From contig CAJMMH010000009.1 of NCBI GenBank assembly GCA_905214365.1, positions 1 to 20,671 on the forward strand: a stretch of DNA of 20,671 bases, in the 5' to 3' direction. Below the pieces are notes generated by a model. It made no database searches. It had not been told where the DNA came from and worked only from the letters and a program-made list of their open reading frames with translations. The DNA comes from an uncultured bacterium (GTDB lineage: Bacteria > Bacillota > Clostridia > Lachnospirales > Lachnospiraceae). A program made the translations under genes and the position numbers. This document shows positions 7,768-15,017 of the stretch, one piece after another; the first letter of the stretch is position 1; every line of letters begins with the position of its first letter.

Positions 7768-8970
7768 ATGAAAAAAATATTGTTTGTCATTAATACCCTG
7801 GGAAGGGCTGGTGCAGAAACTGCACTGTTTGCTTTGCTGAATAGTTTGGATCAGACACAGTACGATGTTTCACTTTATGTCATTATGGCACAGGGAGAAA
7901 TGATTCCGTCGCTGCCGCCGTATGTACATTTGCTGAACCCGACCTATAATACGGAGTCAGTATTGTCGAAGCAGGGACGGAAGGCAATGGTAAAGACGGT
8001 GCTTGGCGCCTGGTTCCGCAATGGACATGTGATAAGAAAAACCGGGTATCTGGCAGCTCGTCTGAGGGAAATGAAGAAACGGAAACGTATGCAGACGGAT
8101 AAGCTTCTGTGGCGCATGATGTCAGATGGAAGTATTCGGTTTGATCAGACCTTTGATCTGGCGGTTGCTTATCTGGAAGGCGCTTCGACCTATTATGTCG
8201 CGGATTATGTGAAGGCAAAGAAAAAGGCGGCGTTTGTACATATCGATTACGAAAGCTCCGGTTATACCAGAGAGATGGATCGGGACTGCTATGAGCGTAT
8301 GGATCGTATTTTTACCGTTTCAGCGGAAGTAAAAGAGCATTTCCTGAAAGTATACCCGCAGTATCGGGACAGAACGATGGTATTCCACAACATGATCGAT
8401 CGGAAACGGATTCTGCGGATGGCAGAGGAACCGGGCGGTTTTACCGATCATTGGGATGGAACCCGCCTTCTTACCGTCGGAAGACTGACACCGCAGAAAG
8501 CGTATGATATTGCAGTGAAGGCGATGAGGCTGATAAAGGATGCGGGATACCGGGTTCGCTGGTATGTCCTTGGAGAGGGTAGCGAGCGGGCGAAGCTGGA
8601 AAAAGAGATTGAAGCGCTCGGCCTGCAGAAGGAGTTTATTTTACTGGGAGCAACGGAAAATCCGTTTCCATATTATAAGCAGGCAGATATTTATGTACAT
8701 GCGACCAGATTTGAGGGAAAAAGCATTGCCATTCAGGAAGCACAGATTCTGGGCTGTCCGGTGATTGCCTCTGACTGCAACGGAAATCGGGAACAGATTC
8801 GGAACGGCGAGGACGGATTGCTGTGCAGTCTGAACCCGCAGGCAATTGCGGACTGTATTACGGGTCTGATTGGGGAACCGAAAAAGCAAAAGCGCTTTGT
8901 CGAAGCGGCAAAGAAAAAACAGGAAGATCACAGGGAAGACCTGAAACTCCTGTTGGAAATGACAAAATGA
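7768..8970 (+). CDS. GT4-family glycosyltransferase
   Basis: This is a 400-residue GT-B enzyme predicted to act on a glycan precursor at the cytoplasmic face. The N-terminus, K-K-I-L-F-V-I-N-T-L-G-R-A-G-A-E-T, is a classic GT4 nucleotide-fold start with the glycine loop. The second domain begins near L-L-T-V-G-R-L-T-P-Q-K (about residue 233). It carries the donor-site motif F-E-G-K-S-I-A-I-Q-E-A (about residues 314-324), where the first Glu of the E-x7-E is kept, followed by C-P-V-I-A-S-D-C-N-G-N-R-E. There are no membrane segments. It lies between the DUF2304-like gene and the GT2 gene with gaps of 4 and 25 bp. Donor and acceptor cannot be told from sequence; by context it acts on the same surface glycan. 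Confidence 0.9.
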   Translation: MKKILFVINTLGRAGAETALFALLNSLDQTQYDVSLYVIMAQGEMIPSLPPYVHLLNPTYNTESVLSKQGRKAMVKTVLGAWFRNGHVIRKTGYLAARLREMKKRKRMQTDKLLWRMMSDGSIRFDQTFDLAVAYLEGASTYYVADYVKAKKKAAFVHIDYESSGYTREMDRDCYERMDRIFTVSAEVKEHFLKVYPQYRDRTMVFHNMIDRKRILRMAEEPGGFTDHWDGTRLLTVGRLTPQKAYDIAVKAMRLIKDAGYRVRWYVLGEGSERAKLEKEIEALGLQKEFILLGATENPFPYYKQADIYVHATRFEGKSIAIQEAQILGCPVIASDCNGNREQIRNGEDGLLCSLNPQAIADCITGLIGEPKKQKRFVEAAKKKQEDHREDLKLLLEMTK

Positions 8971-8995
8971 CAAGAGGAAGCAGAGGGGAACAGTG

Positions 8996-9871
8996 ATGAA
9001 GGAAAAAGAAGTACTGGTCATTATTCCGGCTTATAACGAGGCAGCCAGTATCGGAAAGGTACTGGATGATCTGGAGCGGCCGGAGATTGCGGAGATTGCA
9101 GATATCCTTGTAATGAACGATGCTTCCGTGGATAACACGAACTGGCTGGTAAAAGCGCGGGGACATGCAGTTGTAAGCAATGTATTTAACCTTGGATATG
9201 GGAGTGGAATCCAGCTTGGATACAAGTATGCGATTCGGAGAAATTATAAATATGTGATCCAAATGGACGCGGATGGTCAGCATGATGTCAGCAACGTGCT
9301 GCGGATTTATGAGCGGCTGAAACAGAAGGATGCGGACGGCCGCTATCCGGATATCGTGCTTGGATGCCGTTTCATGGACGGCAGCGGGGAGTTTCAGATT
9401 TCGGCGGCAAAGAAGCTGGCGTTCCGGCTGTTCCGGTTTATGATAAAAATTGCGGCAGGAAGGGAAATTCCGGATCCGACAACCGGCCTTCAGGGGCTGA
9501 GCCGCAAGGCTGTGCTGTATTATTCTCAGTATAATCATTTTGATGATAAGTATCCGGATACAAACATGATTATGCAGATGATTCTGCTGAAATTCAAGGT
9601 GGTTGAGATTCCTGCAGTGATGCATGTCCGGACAGCCGGAACCAGCATGCATTCCGGATTAAAGCCGGTCTGGTACATGCTGCGGATGTTTTTCTCTGTA
9701 CTTGCCGTGATTTTTCGCTGCAAGGTATTAAAGATTGACGAAGGAGCGGGACTGAAGGACGATGAAAAGACTGCAGAGATTGAGGCAGTTCAGAGAGAAA
9801 CTGAAGGAGAGGCTGCCGCAGCCAAAGCGCAGCAGCCGGTTTCAGGTTCAACCGCTCCTGGAAAGCAGTGA
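8996..9871 (+). CDS. GT2-family glycosyltransferase (DPM-like)
   Basis: I prefer the ATG at 8996 to the GTG three bases earlier because AGAGGGG at 8982-8988 is then seven bases away. The product is 291 residues. The GT-A fold is clear: V-L-V-I-I-P-A-Y-N-E-A (about 5-15), N-D-A-S-V-D-N-T, N-L-G-Y-G-S-G-I-Q-L-G-Y-K-Y-A, and the metal-binding D-A-D at 91-93 in M-D-A-D-G-Q-H-D. T-T-G-L-Q-G-L-S-R and D-T-N-M-I-M-Q follow. One hydrophobic stretch lies near residues 222-240. This is the dolichyl-phosphate-mannose-synthase-like subfamily, often working on polyprenyl-phosphate carriers. After the hydrophobic stretch comes a low-complexity Glu/Ala tail of about 45 residues. Most of this tail is encoded in DNA shared with the next gene. 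Confidence 0.9.
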   Translation: MKEKEVLVIIPAYNEAASIGKVLDDLERPEIAEIADILVMNDASVDNTNWLVKARGHAVVSNVFNLGYGSGIQLGYKYAIRRNYKYVIQMDADGQHDVSNVLRIYERLKQKDADGRYPDIVLGCRFMDGSGEFQISAAKKLAFRLFRFMIKIAAGREIPDPTTGLQGLSRKAVLYYSQYNHFDDKYPDTNMIMQMILLKFKVVEIPAVMHVRTAGTSMHSGLKPVWYMLRMFFSVLAVIFRCKVLKIDEGAGLKDDEKTAEIEAVQRETEGEAAAAKAQQPVSGSTAPGKQ

Positions 9872-11156
9872 GTCGCTGAATAATCCGTGCTGCGGATGGT
9901 ATCATCTGTATTCATTTGCGCTGACAGACGAGCTGCCGGTTTTATGGATTTCCAGCAGAGAAGAAAGCCTGGTGCTGCTCCGAATCGATATCGGAGCGTT
10001 CCGTGAGCGGGAAATTCCGGAAAAGGCGTTGGTATGCGCGGAACAGATTCTTGCTTATTTTGCCGGTGAAAAAAAGGATATGATTCTTCGTTTTGTTTAC
10101 GATACGGAAGGCAGGGGACTGGCAAAGGAGCCGACATACATCCAGTTGGTGAAGCGGCATATGGAGCAGCTTGGCCCGTTAATTTACCGGCAGGCAGAGC
10201 ATGTGCTGGCGGTTCAGGGACTTCTGGTCGGCAGCTGGGGAGAAATGCATGGATCAAAATTTCTGTCACCGGAGCGGATGACAGAGCTTGCGGAAACGAT
10301 GGCGAAGACGATGGACTATTGTTGTCCGATTGCAGTTCGGAAACCGGTTCAGTGGAGGATCATTGCCAGCGGGGGAAGTGAGCCGCTGAAGCAGTGCCTG
10401 ACTCTTTTTAATGATGCAATGTTCGGCTCTGAGACCGATCTTGGCACATACAGTGACGGAACGGACGGGGGACTGCAAAACGCTGGAAACCAGATGGTTC
10501 CGGCATCGCGCCGGGAAGAACTGGCCTGGCAGCAGGAACAGATGAAACGACGATTCTGCGGTGGAGAAGTTCTTTCGTCAGAGAGCAGCGTTAAGGTACA
10601 GGAAGACGGGCAGGCGGCAAATGCCGCGGATAAGCGGTCGGTCAGCTGGAAGCAGGCGTCAGACGAAATGAAACAGATGCATACCAGTTATCTGAACAGT
10701 GTCTGGCAGCCGGAGCAGCTGAATTTCTGGAAACAGGAAACTGCGGTCTGGCCGGGAACCGGTGAACGCTGCAGCGGATATGAATATATCGGAAGACATC
10801 TTGGATATCGTTTTATCGTCCGATCGGCAAAATTGGATCGGAGTTGTCTGAAGATTGTGATTGAGAACTGTGGATTTGCTAATTTCTGTGGAAACGCAGA
10901 GTGTATTCTGGAAGCGGAACCTGGCATAGAGGCGGAAAGCCGAACGCCAGAGCAGCTTTTCATTACGGATAAGGTTTTTGAATGGGACAGCGGGACAAAG
11001 ACAGAGCTGCAGGTGCCAATTCCGGGACGTTGGCTGCAGTACCGTACCGGACTGTATCTGAAACTGGAACGGACCGCAGACCGCCGCCCCATCCGTTTTG
11101 GAAATCAGACGGCAGATGGAACGCGGGTATGGCTTGGAACACTGATACCGGGATGA
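9762..11156 (+). CDS. DUF4874/DUF4832-type protein without an N-terminal anchor (paralog of 11210-12652)
   Basis: This 464-residue protein resembles the DUF4874 plus DUF4832 architecture, which I take to be a TIM-barrel, glycoside-hydrolase-like fold with a C-terminal beta domain. Visible conserved blocks are N-N-P-C-C-G-W-Y (40-47), I-L-R-F-V-Y-D-x2-G-R (108-118), V-G-S-W-G-E-M (156-162), L-F-N-D-A-M-F-G-S (215-223), H-T-S-Y-L-N and G-Y-R-F-I-V-R. The Glu of W-G-E-M and the Asp of F-N-D are candidate catalytic acids by analogy only. The N-terminus is basic and has neither signal peptide nor membrane helix, unlike the neighbouring paralog. No ATG or GTG lies between 9762 and the conserved core, so the 110-bp overlap with the GT2 gene seems real. 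The true function is unknown. Confidence 0.7.
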   Translation: MKRLQRLRQFREKLKERLPQPKRSSRFQVQPLLESSESLNNPCCGWYHLYSFALTDELPVLWISSREESLVLLRIDIGAFREREIPEKALVCAEQILAYFAGEKKDMILRFVYDTEGRGLAKEPTYIQLVKRHMEQLGPLIYRQAEHVLAVQGLLVGSWGEMHGSKFLSPERMTELAETMAKTMDYCCPIAVRKPVQWRIIASGGSEPLKQCLTLFNDAMFGSETDLGTYSDGTDGGLQNAGNQMVPASRREELAWQQEQMKRRFCGGEVLSSESSVKVQEDGQAANAADKRSVSWKQASDEMKQMHTSYLNSVWQPEQLNFWKQETAVWPGTGERCSGYEYIGRHLGYRFIVRSAKLDRSCLKIVIENCGFANFCGNAECILEAEPGIEAESRTPEQLFITDKVFEWDSGTKTELQVPIPGRWLQYRTGLYLKLERTADRRPIRFGNQTADGTRVWLGTLIPG

Positions 11157-11209
11157 GCCATTTCGCGGCTTATCAGAATCAAGCGTTAGGAGATGGACGA
11201 AAGGTTCTG

Positions 11210-12652
11210 TCATTGTTCACTGGTCAGATGAAGACGGGACAGGGTAAAGGAGCCGATCCGGCTGCCGGAATCTCCGTGCTCTGCGGTGCTGGCAGGGAGA
11301 ATTTCAAGACCGGAGCGCGGGTCTGTGAATTTCAGCCAAACCGTGTAGAAACCTTCCGGAAGGTTGCGTACATCAAACGTTGTTTTAACTTCCGAAACGG
11401 AACCGCTGTCCCAGAAACGGGGATCAGCGTCAAGCGGAATCGAAGTGACTTCGCCGGAATCAGAAACCAGATCCAGCGTGATATCAAAACTGCGGTAGCT
11501 GATGGAAAAGCCGGTATTTTCAATCGAAACTGAAAACTGGGCTTCGTTTGCCAGTGGAGAAAGCTGCAGGAAAGAATCCCGGATCACATAGCGATAGCCG
11601 AGACGGCAGGTAACGTAGTCGTAAAAGCTCAGACCGGAATAAACGGAATTGCTGCCGGTATAAGGCGTGTTTTTCCATTTGGTCAGGACCGCCGGATCGT
11701 ATGCCTGATTCAGATAGGAAACATGCATCTGCTCCAGCGAAGCATCTGCGTTTTCCGGATCGTTAAAGGCATTGTCGATAATAACCTCTCCGCCGTTTGG
11801 AACATAGCGGCACAGCTCATTCTGAAAATCTAGTTCATTCTGACGGAGCCAGGCGGATTGATAATCCGAAGCGGAAGCTGGCGTATCGCCATAGGTTCCG
11901 GTATCGTTGCCGGAGCCAAGCATTCCATCATTGAACAGACCGAGACGGGCAGGAAGGCTGCCGTCAAATGGCTGGCTGCTTCCAAGCGGTTTCGCGCTTT
12001 GCACGATGGAACGAAGCTGAGCCGGGGTGCGGACAGACAGAAAAATATCCGGGGAAATCAGGTCAGAAAGCGTCTGAATCAGGATACTCCGATTTTCAGG
12101 GGAAAGCCAGACGGAGTTATTCATCTCACCCCAGTTTCCAACAAAAATACCCTGCATCAGATAGACGCAGTCAGCGTAGCGGTTGACAATCGGAGCGACC
12201 TGCTCCATGTGACGCAGAATCTGTTCCAGGCTGTCCGGTTCGGTTTCCAGATTTCTTCCGTCCCAGTCGTAAAGAAACCGGAGAATCAGCTGATTCCCGT
12301 TTGCCTGCCAGGCGGCAAGCGCGCTGTCTAACTGGTTCAGAGCAGTCTGGCTTAAGTCGCGGTCAGCATAATTTTTCAGGTTAAATTCCAGCAAGGTAAG
12401 CCCGTTCCGCAGAGAAGTGTCCTGGTTGGTGCTGTCAGGAAGGAAAATCGGAGTATCATCATCGGAAAGTATGTAGCCTCGCATGGAATACCAGCCAATA
12501 TAGGGATTAGCTAAAATTTTACTGGATTCTGAAGGCGATTCTGGAATGTAAGATAAAATGCGAAGATGTTGACAGACAAAAACAGCGGAACCTATCCCGA
12601 AAAAAAGGAGCAGGATGATAAGAGGAAAATAGTTTGTACGTTTTTTTTTCAT
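11210..12652 (-). CDS. Membrane-anchored DUF4874/DUF4832-type protein
   Basis: This 480-residue protein has an N-terminal membrane segment (about residues 8-27) after M-K-K-K-R-T, so the body is predicted to be outside the membrane. It is a clear paralog of the convergent plus-strand gene at 9762-11156. Shared blocks are N-P-Y-I-G-W-Y (49-55), L-I-L-R-F-L-Y-D-x2-G-R (122-133), R-H-M-E-Q (147-151), V-G-N-W-G-E-M (171-177), L-F-N-D-G-M-L-G-S, H-V-S-Y-L-N and G-Y-R-Y-V-I-R. The family resembles TIM-barrel glycosidases, so a role in trimming or modifying the exported glycan is a reasonable inference. Codons 2-4 are a run of nine A residues. The 53 bp between the two stop codons shows no clear terminator. 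It is the only plus-minus switch inside the cluster apart from the S26 gene at 14375. Confidence 0.75.
   Translation of the reverse strand: MKKKRTNYFPLIILLLFFGIGSAVFVCQHLRILSYIPESPSESSKILANPYIGWYSMRGYILSDDDTPIFLPDSTNQDTSLRNGLTLLEFNLKNYADRDLSQTALNQLDSALAAWQANGNQLILRFLYDWDGRNLETEPDSLEQILRHMEQVAPIVNRYADCVYLMQGIFVGNWGEMNNSVWLSPENRSILIQTLSDLISPDIFLSVRTPAQLRSIVQSAKPLGSSQPFDGSLPARLGLFNDGMLGSGNDTGTYGDTPASASDYQSAWLRQNELDFQNELCRYVPNGGEVIIDNAFNDPENADASLEQMHVSYLNQAYDPAVLTKWKNTPYTGSNSVYSGLSFYDYVTCRLGYRYVIRDSFLQLSPLANEAQFSVSIENTGFSISYRSFDITLDLVSDSGEVTSIPLDADPRFWDSGSVSEVKTTFDVRNLPEGFYTVWLKFTDPRSGLEILPASTAEHGDSGSRIGSFTLSRLHLTSEQ
12641..12649 (-). repeat. Nine-base poly-A tract in codons 2-4 of the anchored DUF4832 gene
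   Basis: On the minus strand the start reads ATG followed by nine A, encoding M-K-K-K. A mononucleotide run of this length directly after the start can slip during replication or transcription and would shift frame within the signal-anchor region. Confidence 0.6.
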
Positions 12653-12843
12653 AAAGCTCTCCGGTATGGTTTGAATAATTACAACAATTGGTATCTGGTG
12701 GTATTATAACATAAAAATATATATGAGAGTCAGGGTAATTTCATAAACTGGAAAATATGGGAATGCTGTTTTATAAAAGAGCAGGAAAACAGTTTTCCCA
12801 TGTGTTTCAGCCGAAAGTACATAAGTACGCGAAGGAGGAAAAG
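12653..12843. promoter_or_regulatory. AT-rich divergent intergenic region with candidate promoters for both neighbours
   Basis: This 191-bp gap separates the minus-strand DUF4832 gene from the plus-strand flippase. Minus strand: TATAAT (plus 12703-12708) lies about 50 bases before the start, with CTGACT (plus 12728-12733) as a -35, but the spacer is 19 bp. Plus strand: TATTAT (12702-12707) with a weak TTACAA (12679-12684) and a 17-bp spacer. The two -10 boxes overlap, so the two genes may compete for polymerase. AAGGAGG at 12832-12838 is the flippase ribosome site. I see no operator repeat. Confidence 0.45.
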
Positions 12844-14355
12844 ATGAAAATAAAAAGTCTGTTTCGCAACAGCTTTTTCAGCTTACTGTCGCAGGTAGTT
12901 CTTCTGATTTTTGGATTTTTGAGCCAGCGGGCAATGAATTTATACATGGGAAGTGAACTGGTTGGAATGAACGGTATCATTTCCAATGTGATTTCCATTC
13001 TGTCAGTAACAGAGCTTGGAATTTCGACTGCGATTGTATATCACTTATACAGCGCATTAGCCAGAAATGATGAAGATGAGATCGCGGCGCTGATGAATCT
13101 TTACAGAAAAGCCTATTATTTGTTTGCAGCAGTGATCCTCGCAATTGGCGCTCCATTGACACCATTTATCCATTTATTTATGAAAAATGATACCTATTCG
13201 CTTGGGTATATCCGGATTTTGTACCTGTTGTGGCTGCTGCGTTCCGTTGCATCCTATCCATTGGCATATAAAAGGTCGCTTCTAATTGCGGATCAGAAGG
13301 AATATATTGTCAGTGTCGTTACGATGCTGGCGAATGTTTTTAACTATTCGGCGGTGATCATATTTGTTGTGCTGACCGGAAGATATCTTCCGGCGCTTGG
13401 TCTTAGTATTGTTGCAGAAGTAGGGTTAAATTTGTGGGTAAGTCAGTATGTGGATCGGAAATATACATTCTTGAAAAAAAAGAAGAAGGAAACGCCACCG
13501 AGAGAAATTATTGATAAAATTCTAAGTGATTTAAAAAATGTTTTTGCTTCAAAGCTGTCATTAAATCTGTTAAATTGCACGGATAATCTAATCATATCAG
13601 GTTTTATCAGCGTAGTTACGGTAGGATTGTTCAGCAACTATTGTCTGGTGACTAGATCAATCAGCAATATTGTACGAGCCTTGTCCAAAAGTATTCAGCC
13701 AACAATCGGACATTTGTTTGTAGAAGATGATAAAGAAAAGGATTGCAATGCGCTTCGGCAGGTAACATTTTTATTTTTTTGCATCATGTCAATTGCAGCC
13801 TGCGGGCTATATGCATTAATTGATCCATTTGTATGCGATATCTGGCTGGGAGAGTCTTTTGTACTGGAACGTCCGGTTGTTTTGATGGCGATTATAACGT
13901 TTTTTGTACAGGGAATGGGATTTCCATTGGAAATTGTAATGGGAGTAAGCGGCTTATTCCGACAGGAAAGAAATTTGTCTATCATTACGGCTGTCGTGAA
14001 TCTGGTTGTGTCGCTGGCACTGGCGGTTCCGCTTGGAGTAACCGGTGTTTTGCTGGGGACGCTGCTTTCGTATTCGATTCAGATTGTTTATCGGATCGTT
14101 GTATTTTTCAAGATATATGCAGGAGCTAGTTGCCGGAGATATGTGCTTGATTTTGTAGAATATGGTGTTTTAGCAGCTATACAGATGATGGCAGCTAGCC
14201 TGGTAACAGGTGTTTTGTATGATAGATCGCTTGGGACGTTTGTGCTGAGCGGGGCTGCATGCATTATTATTTCCGTCGGGATAAATGCAGTGGTATTCTG
14301 TAACAGCTGGAGAATGAAAAGTATTGCTCGGCTGGTTCAAAGTCTGCGCCGGTAA
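12844..14355 (+). CDS. Wzx/MATE-type polysaccharide flippase (MOP superfamily)
   Basis: I take the ATG at 12844, preceded by GAAGGAGG at 12831-12838, instead of the in-frame ATG at 12757, whose extra 29 residues are hydrophilic and lack a ribosome site. The 503-residue product has 12-14 hydrophobic helices. It starts with K-I-K-S-L-F-R-N-S-F-F-S-L-L-S-Q-V, typical of polysaccharide-biosynthesis flippases (PF01943/PF13440-like), and a lysine-rich loop (K-K-K-K-K-E-T-P-P-R) lies near residue 220. It would flip lipid-linked oligosaccharide across the membrane. This is a second polysaccharide exporter besides PelG. By eye its codons are more AT-rich than those of the pel genes, hinting at a different origin. 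Its 3' end faces the S26 gene with a 19-bp gap. Confidence 0.88.
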   Translation: MKIKSLFRNSFFSLLSQVVLLIFGFLSQRAMNLYMGSELVGMNGIISNVISILSVTELGISTAIVYHLYSALARNDEDEIAALMNLYRKAYYLFAAVILAIGAPLTPFIHLFMKNDTYSLGYIRILYLLWLLRSVASYPLAYKRSLLIADQKEYIVSVVTMLANVFNYSAVIIFVVLTGRYLPALGLSIVAEVGLNLWVSQYVDRKYTFLKKKKKETPPREIIDKILSDLKNVFASKLSLNLLNCTDNLIISGFISVVTVGLFSNYCLVTRSISNIVRALSKSIQPTIGHLFVEDDKEKDCNALRQVTFLFFCIMSIAACGLYALIDPFVCDIWLGESFVLERPVVLMAIITFFVQGMGFPLEIVMGVSGLFRQERNLSIITAVVNLVVSLALAVPLGVTGVLLGTLLSYSIQIVYRIVVFFKIYAGASCRRYVLDFVEYGVLAAIQMMAASLVTGVLYDRSLGTFVLSGAACIIISVGINAVVFCNSWRMKSIARLVQSLRR

Positions 14356-14374
14356 CGTATGTACGTCCAGAATG

Positions 14375-14878
14375 TCAGCCGCGGCGAAACAGGGTACGAA
14401 GCAGAGCAGTAAATTTCCAAACGACAGGCCGGAGCGGTCGGAATGCCAGCCAGAACGCGGACAGACTGCGATAAATGGGATTTTTAACGGAGGTATAATG
14501 GTCTTTGCGCACAAAGCCAGTTAAAAATCCTTTCATCTGATCTGGAGAAAGCGGTCCTTCAATCTCAGTCTGATTATCTCCCACCATATAAAAACCGCTG
14601 CTGCGAATTCGCCAGATCCGGTGAAGAACAAGTATTCCAGATTGGCGCCGGTAAAGGGCAACGTCTCCGCGGCGAAGGGATGTCGGAGAAGCGGGGGAAA
14701 TATAAGCTTCATCGCGTCCGGAGACAAATAGCGGATGCATACTGGTTCCCTGAGGTTTGATGCGGATGGTGTAGCCATCGCGAAGAAGCTGTTCAAGATC
14801 AATTTCCTTCGCGGAGGCAGTTGTTTTTTCTGCTTGGATATCGGTATCCAGGCTGGAAATCGGGCAATTTGAGTTCAT
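14375..14878 (-). CDS. S24/S26-family peptidase (signal-peptidase-like), copy 1
   Basis: This 167-residue protein is related to type I signal peptidases. The start is supported by AAAGGAGA seven bases upstream. The nucleophile box Q-G-T-S-M-H-P places Ser46, R-R-G-D-V-A-L-Y-R-R follows, and V-L-H-R-I gives His86. M-V-G-D-N-Q-T-E corresponds to the conserved G-D-N box. The Ser-His arrangement recalls the ER/archaeal type rather than the bacterial Ser-Lys type. There is no N-terminal membrane anchor; a moderately hydrophobic C-terminal stretch (about 138-160) might associate with the membrane. It is a clear paralog of the plus-strand gene at 18357-18815. The substrate is unknown; it could mature a peptide or act on an exported protein of this locus. 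Confidence 0.82.
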   Translation of the reverse strand: MNSNCPISSLDTDIQAEKTTASAKEIDLEQLLRDGYTIRIKPQGTSMHPLFVSGRDEAYISPASPTSLRRGDVALYRRQSGILVLHRIWRIRSSGFYMVGDNQTEIEGPLSPDQMKGFLTGFVRKDHYTSVKNPIYRSLSAFWLAFRPLRPVVWKFTALLRTLFRRG

Positions 14879-14941
14879 GGAGTTCTCCTTTGCAGCGAAT
14901 CAGGCAGAGCTGCGCAGCGAAGCGGTTTGCCGTGATCCATT

Positions 14942-14970
14942 TTGAATATCAGGTAAAGCATGCTTATAAT
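14942..14970 (+). promoter_or_regulatory. Sigma-A-type promoter for the kinase-to-ABC operon
   Basis: TTGAAT at 14942-14947 and a perfect TATAAT at 14965-14970 are separated by exactly 17 bp. Transcription would start near 14977, giving a leader of about 40 bases before the ATG at 15018. This is the best promoter match I found in the window. The 140-bp gap it occupies also serves the divergent S26 gene, for which I see no equally good promoter. Confidence 0.72.
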
Positions 14971-15017
14971 ATAGCATAAAGCAATTGGAAAAGCCAGAAA
15001 AGAAAGGAAGTTTGCTT

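Noticed and set aside
8858..9652. 264-codon minus-strand ORF opposite the GT4 and GT2 genes
   Set aside because: It is antisense to strongly supported glycosyltransferase coding. Its translation is rich in His, Cys and Arg with no recognisable motif.
11858..12331. 157-codon plus-strand ORF inside the minus-strand DUF4832 gene
   Set aside because: The minus-strand frame has conserved family motifs along this whole stretch. The plus-strand frame has none and lacks a ribosome site.
12757..12843. Longer N-terminus for the flippase
   Set aside because: The upstream ATG lacks a ribosome site and adds a hydrophilic segment. The ATG at 12844 has an excellent site and begins the usual flippase N-terminus.
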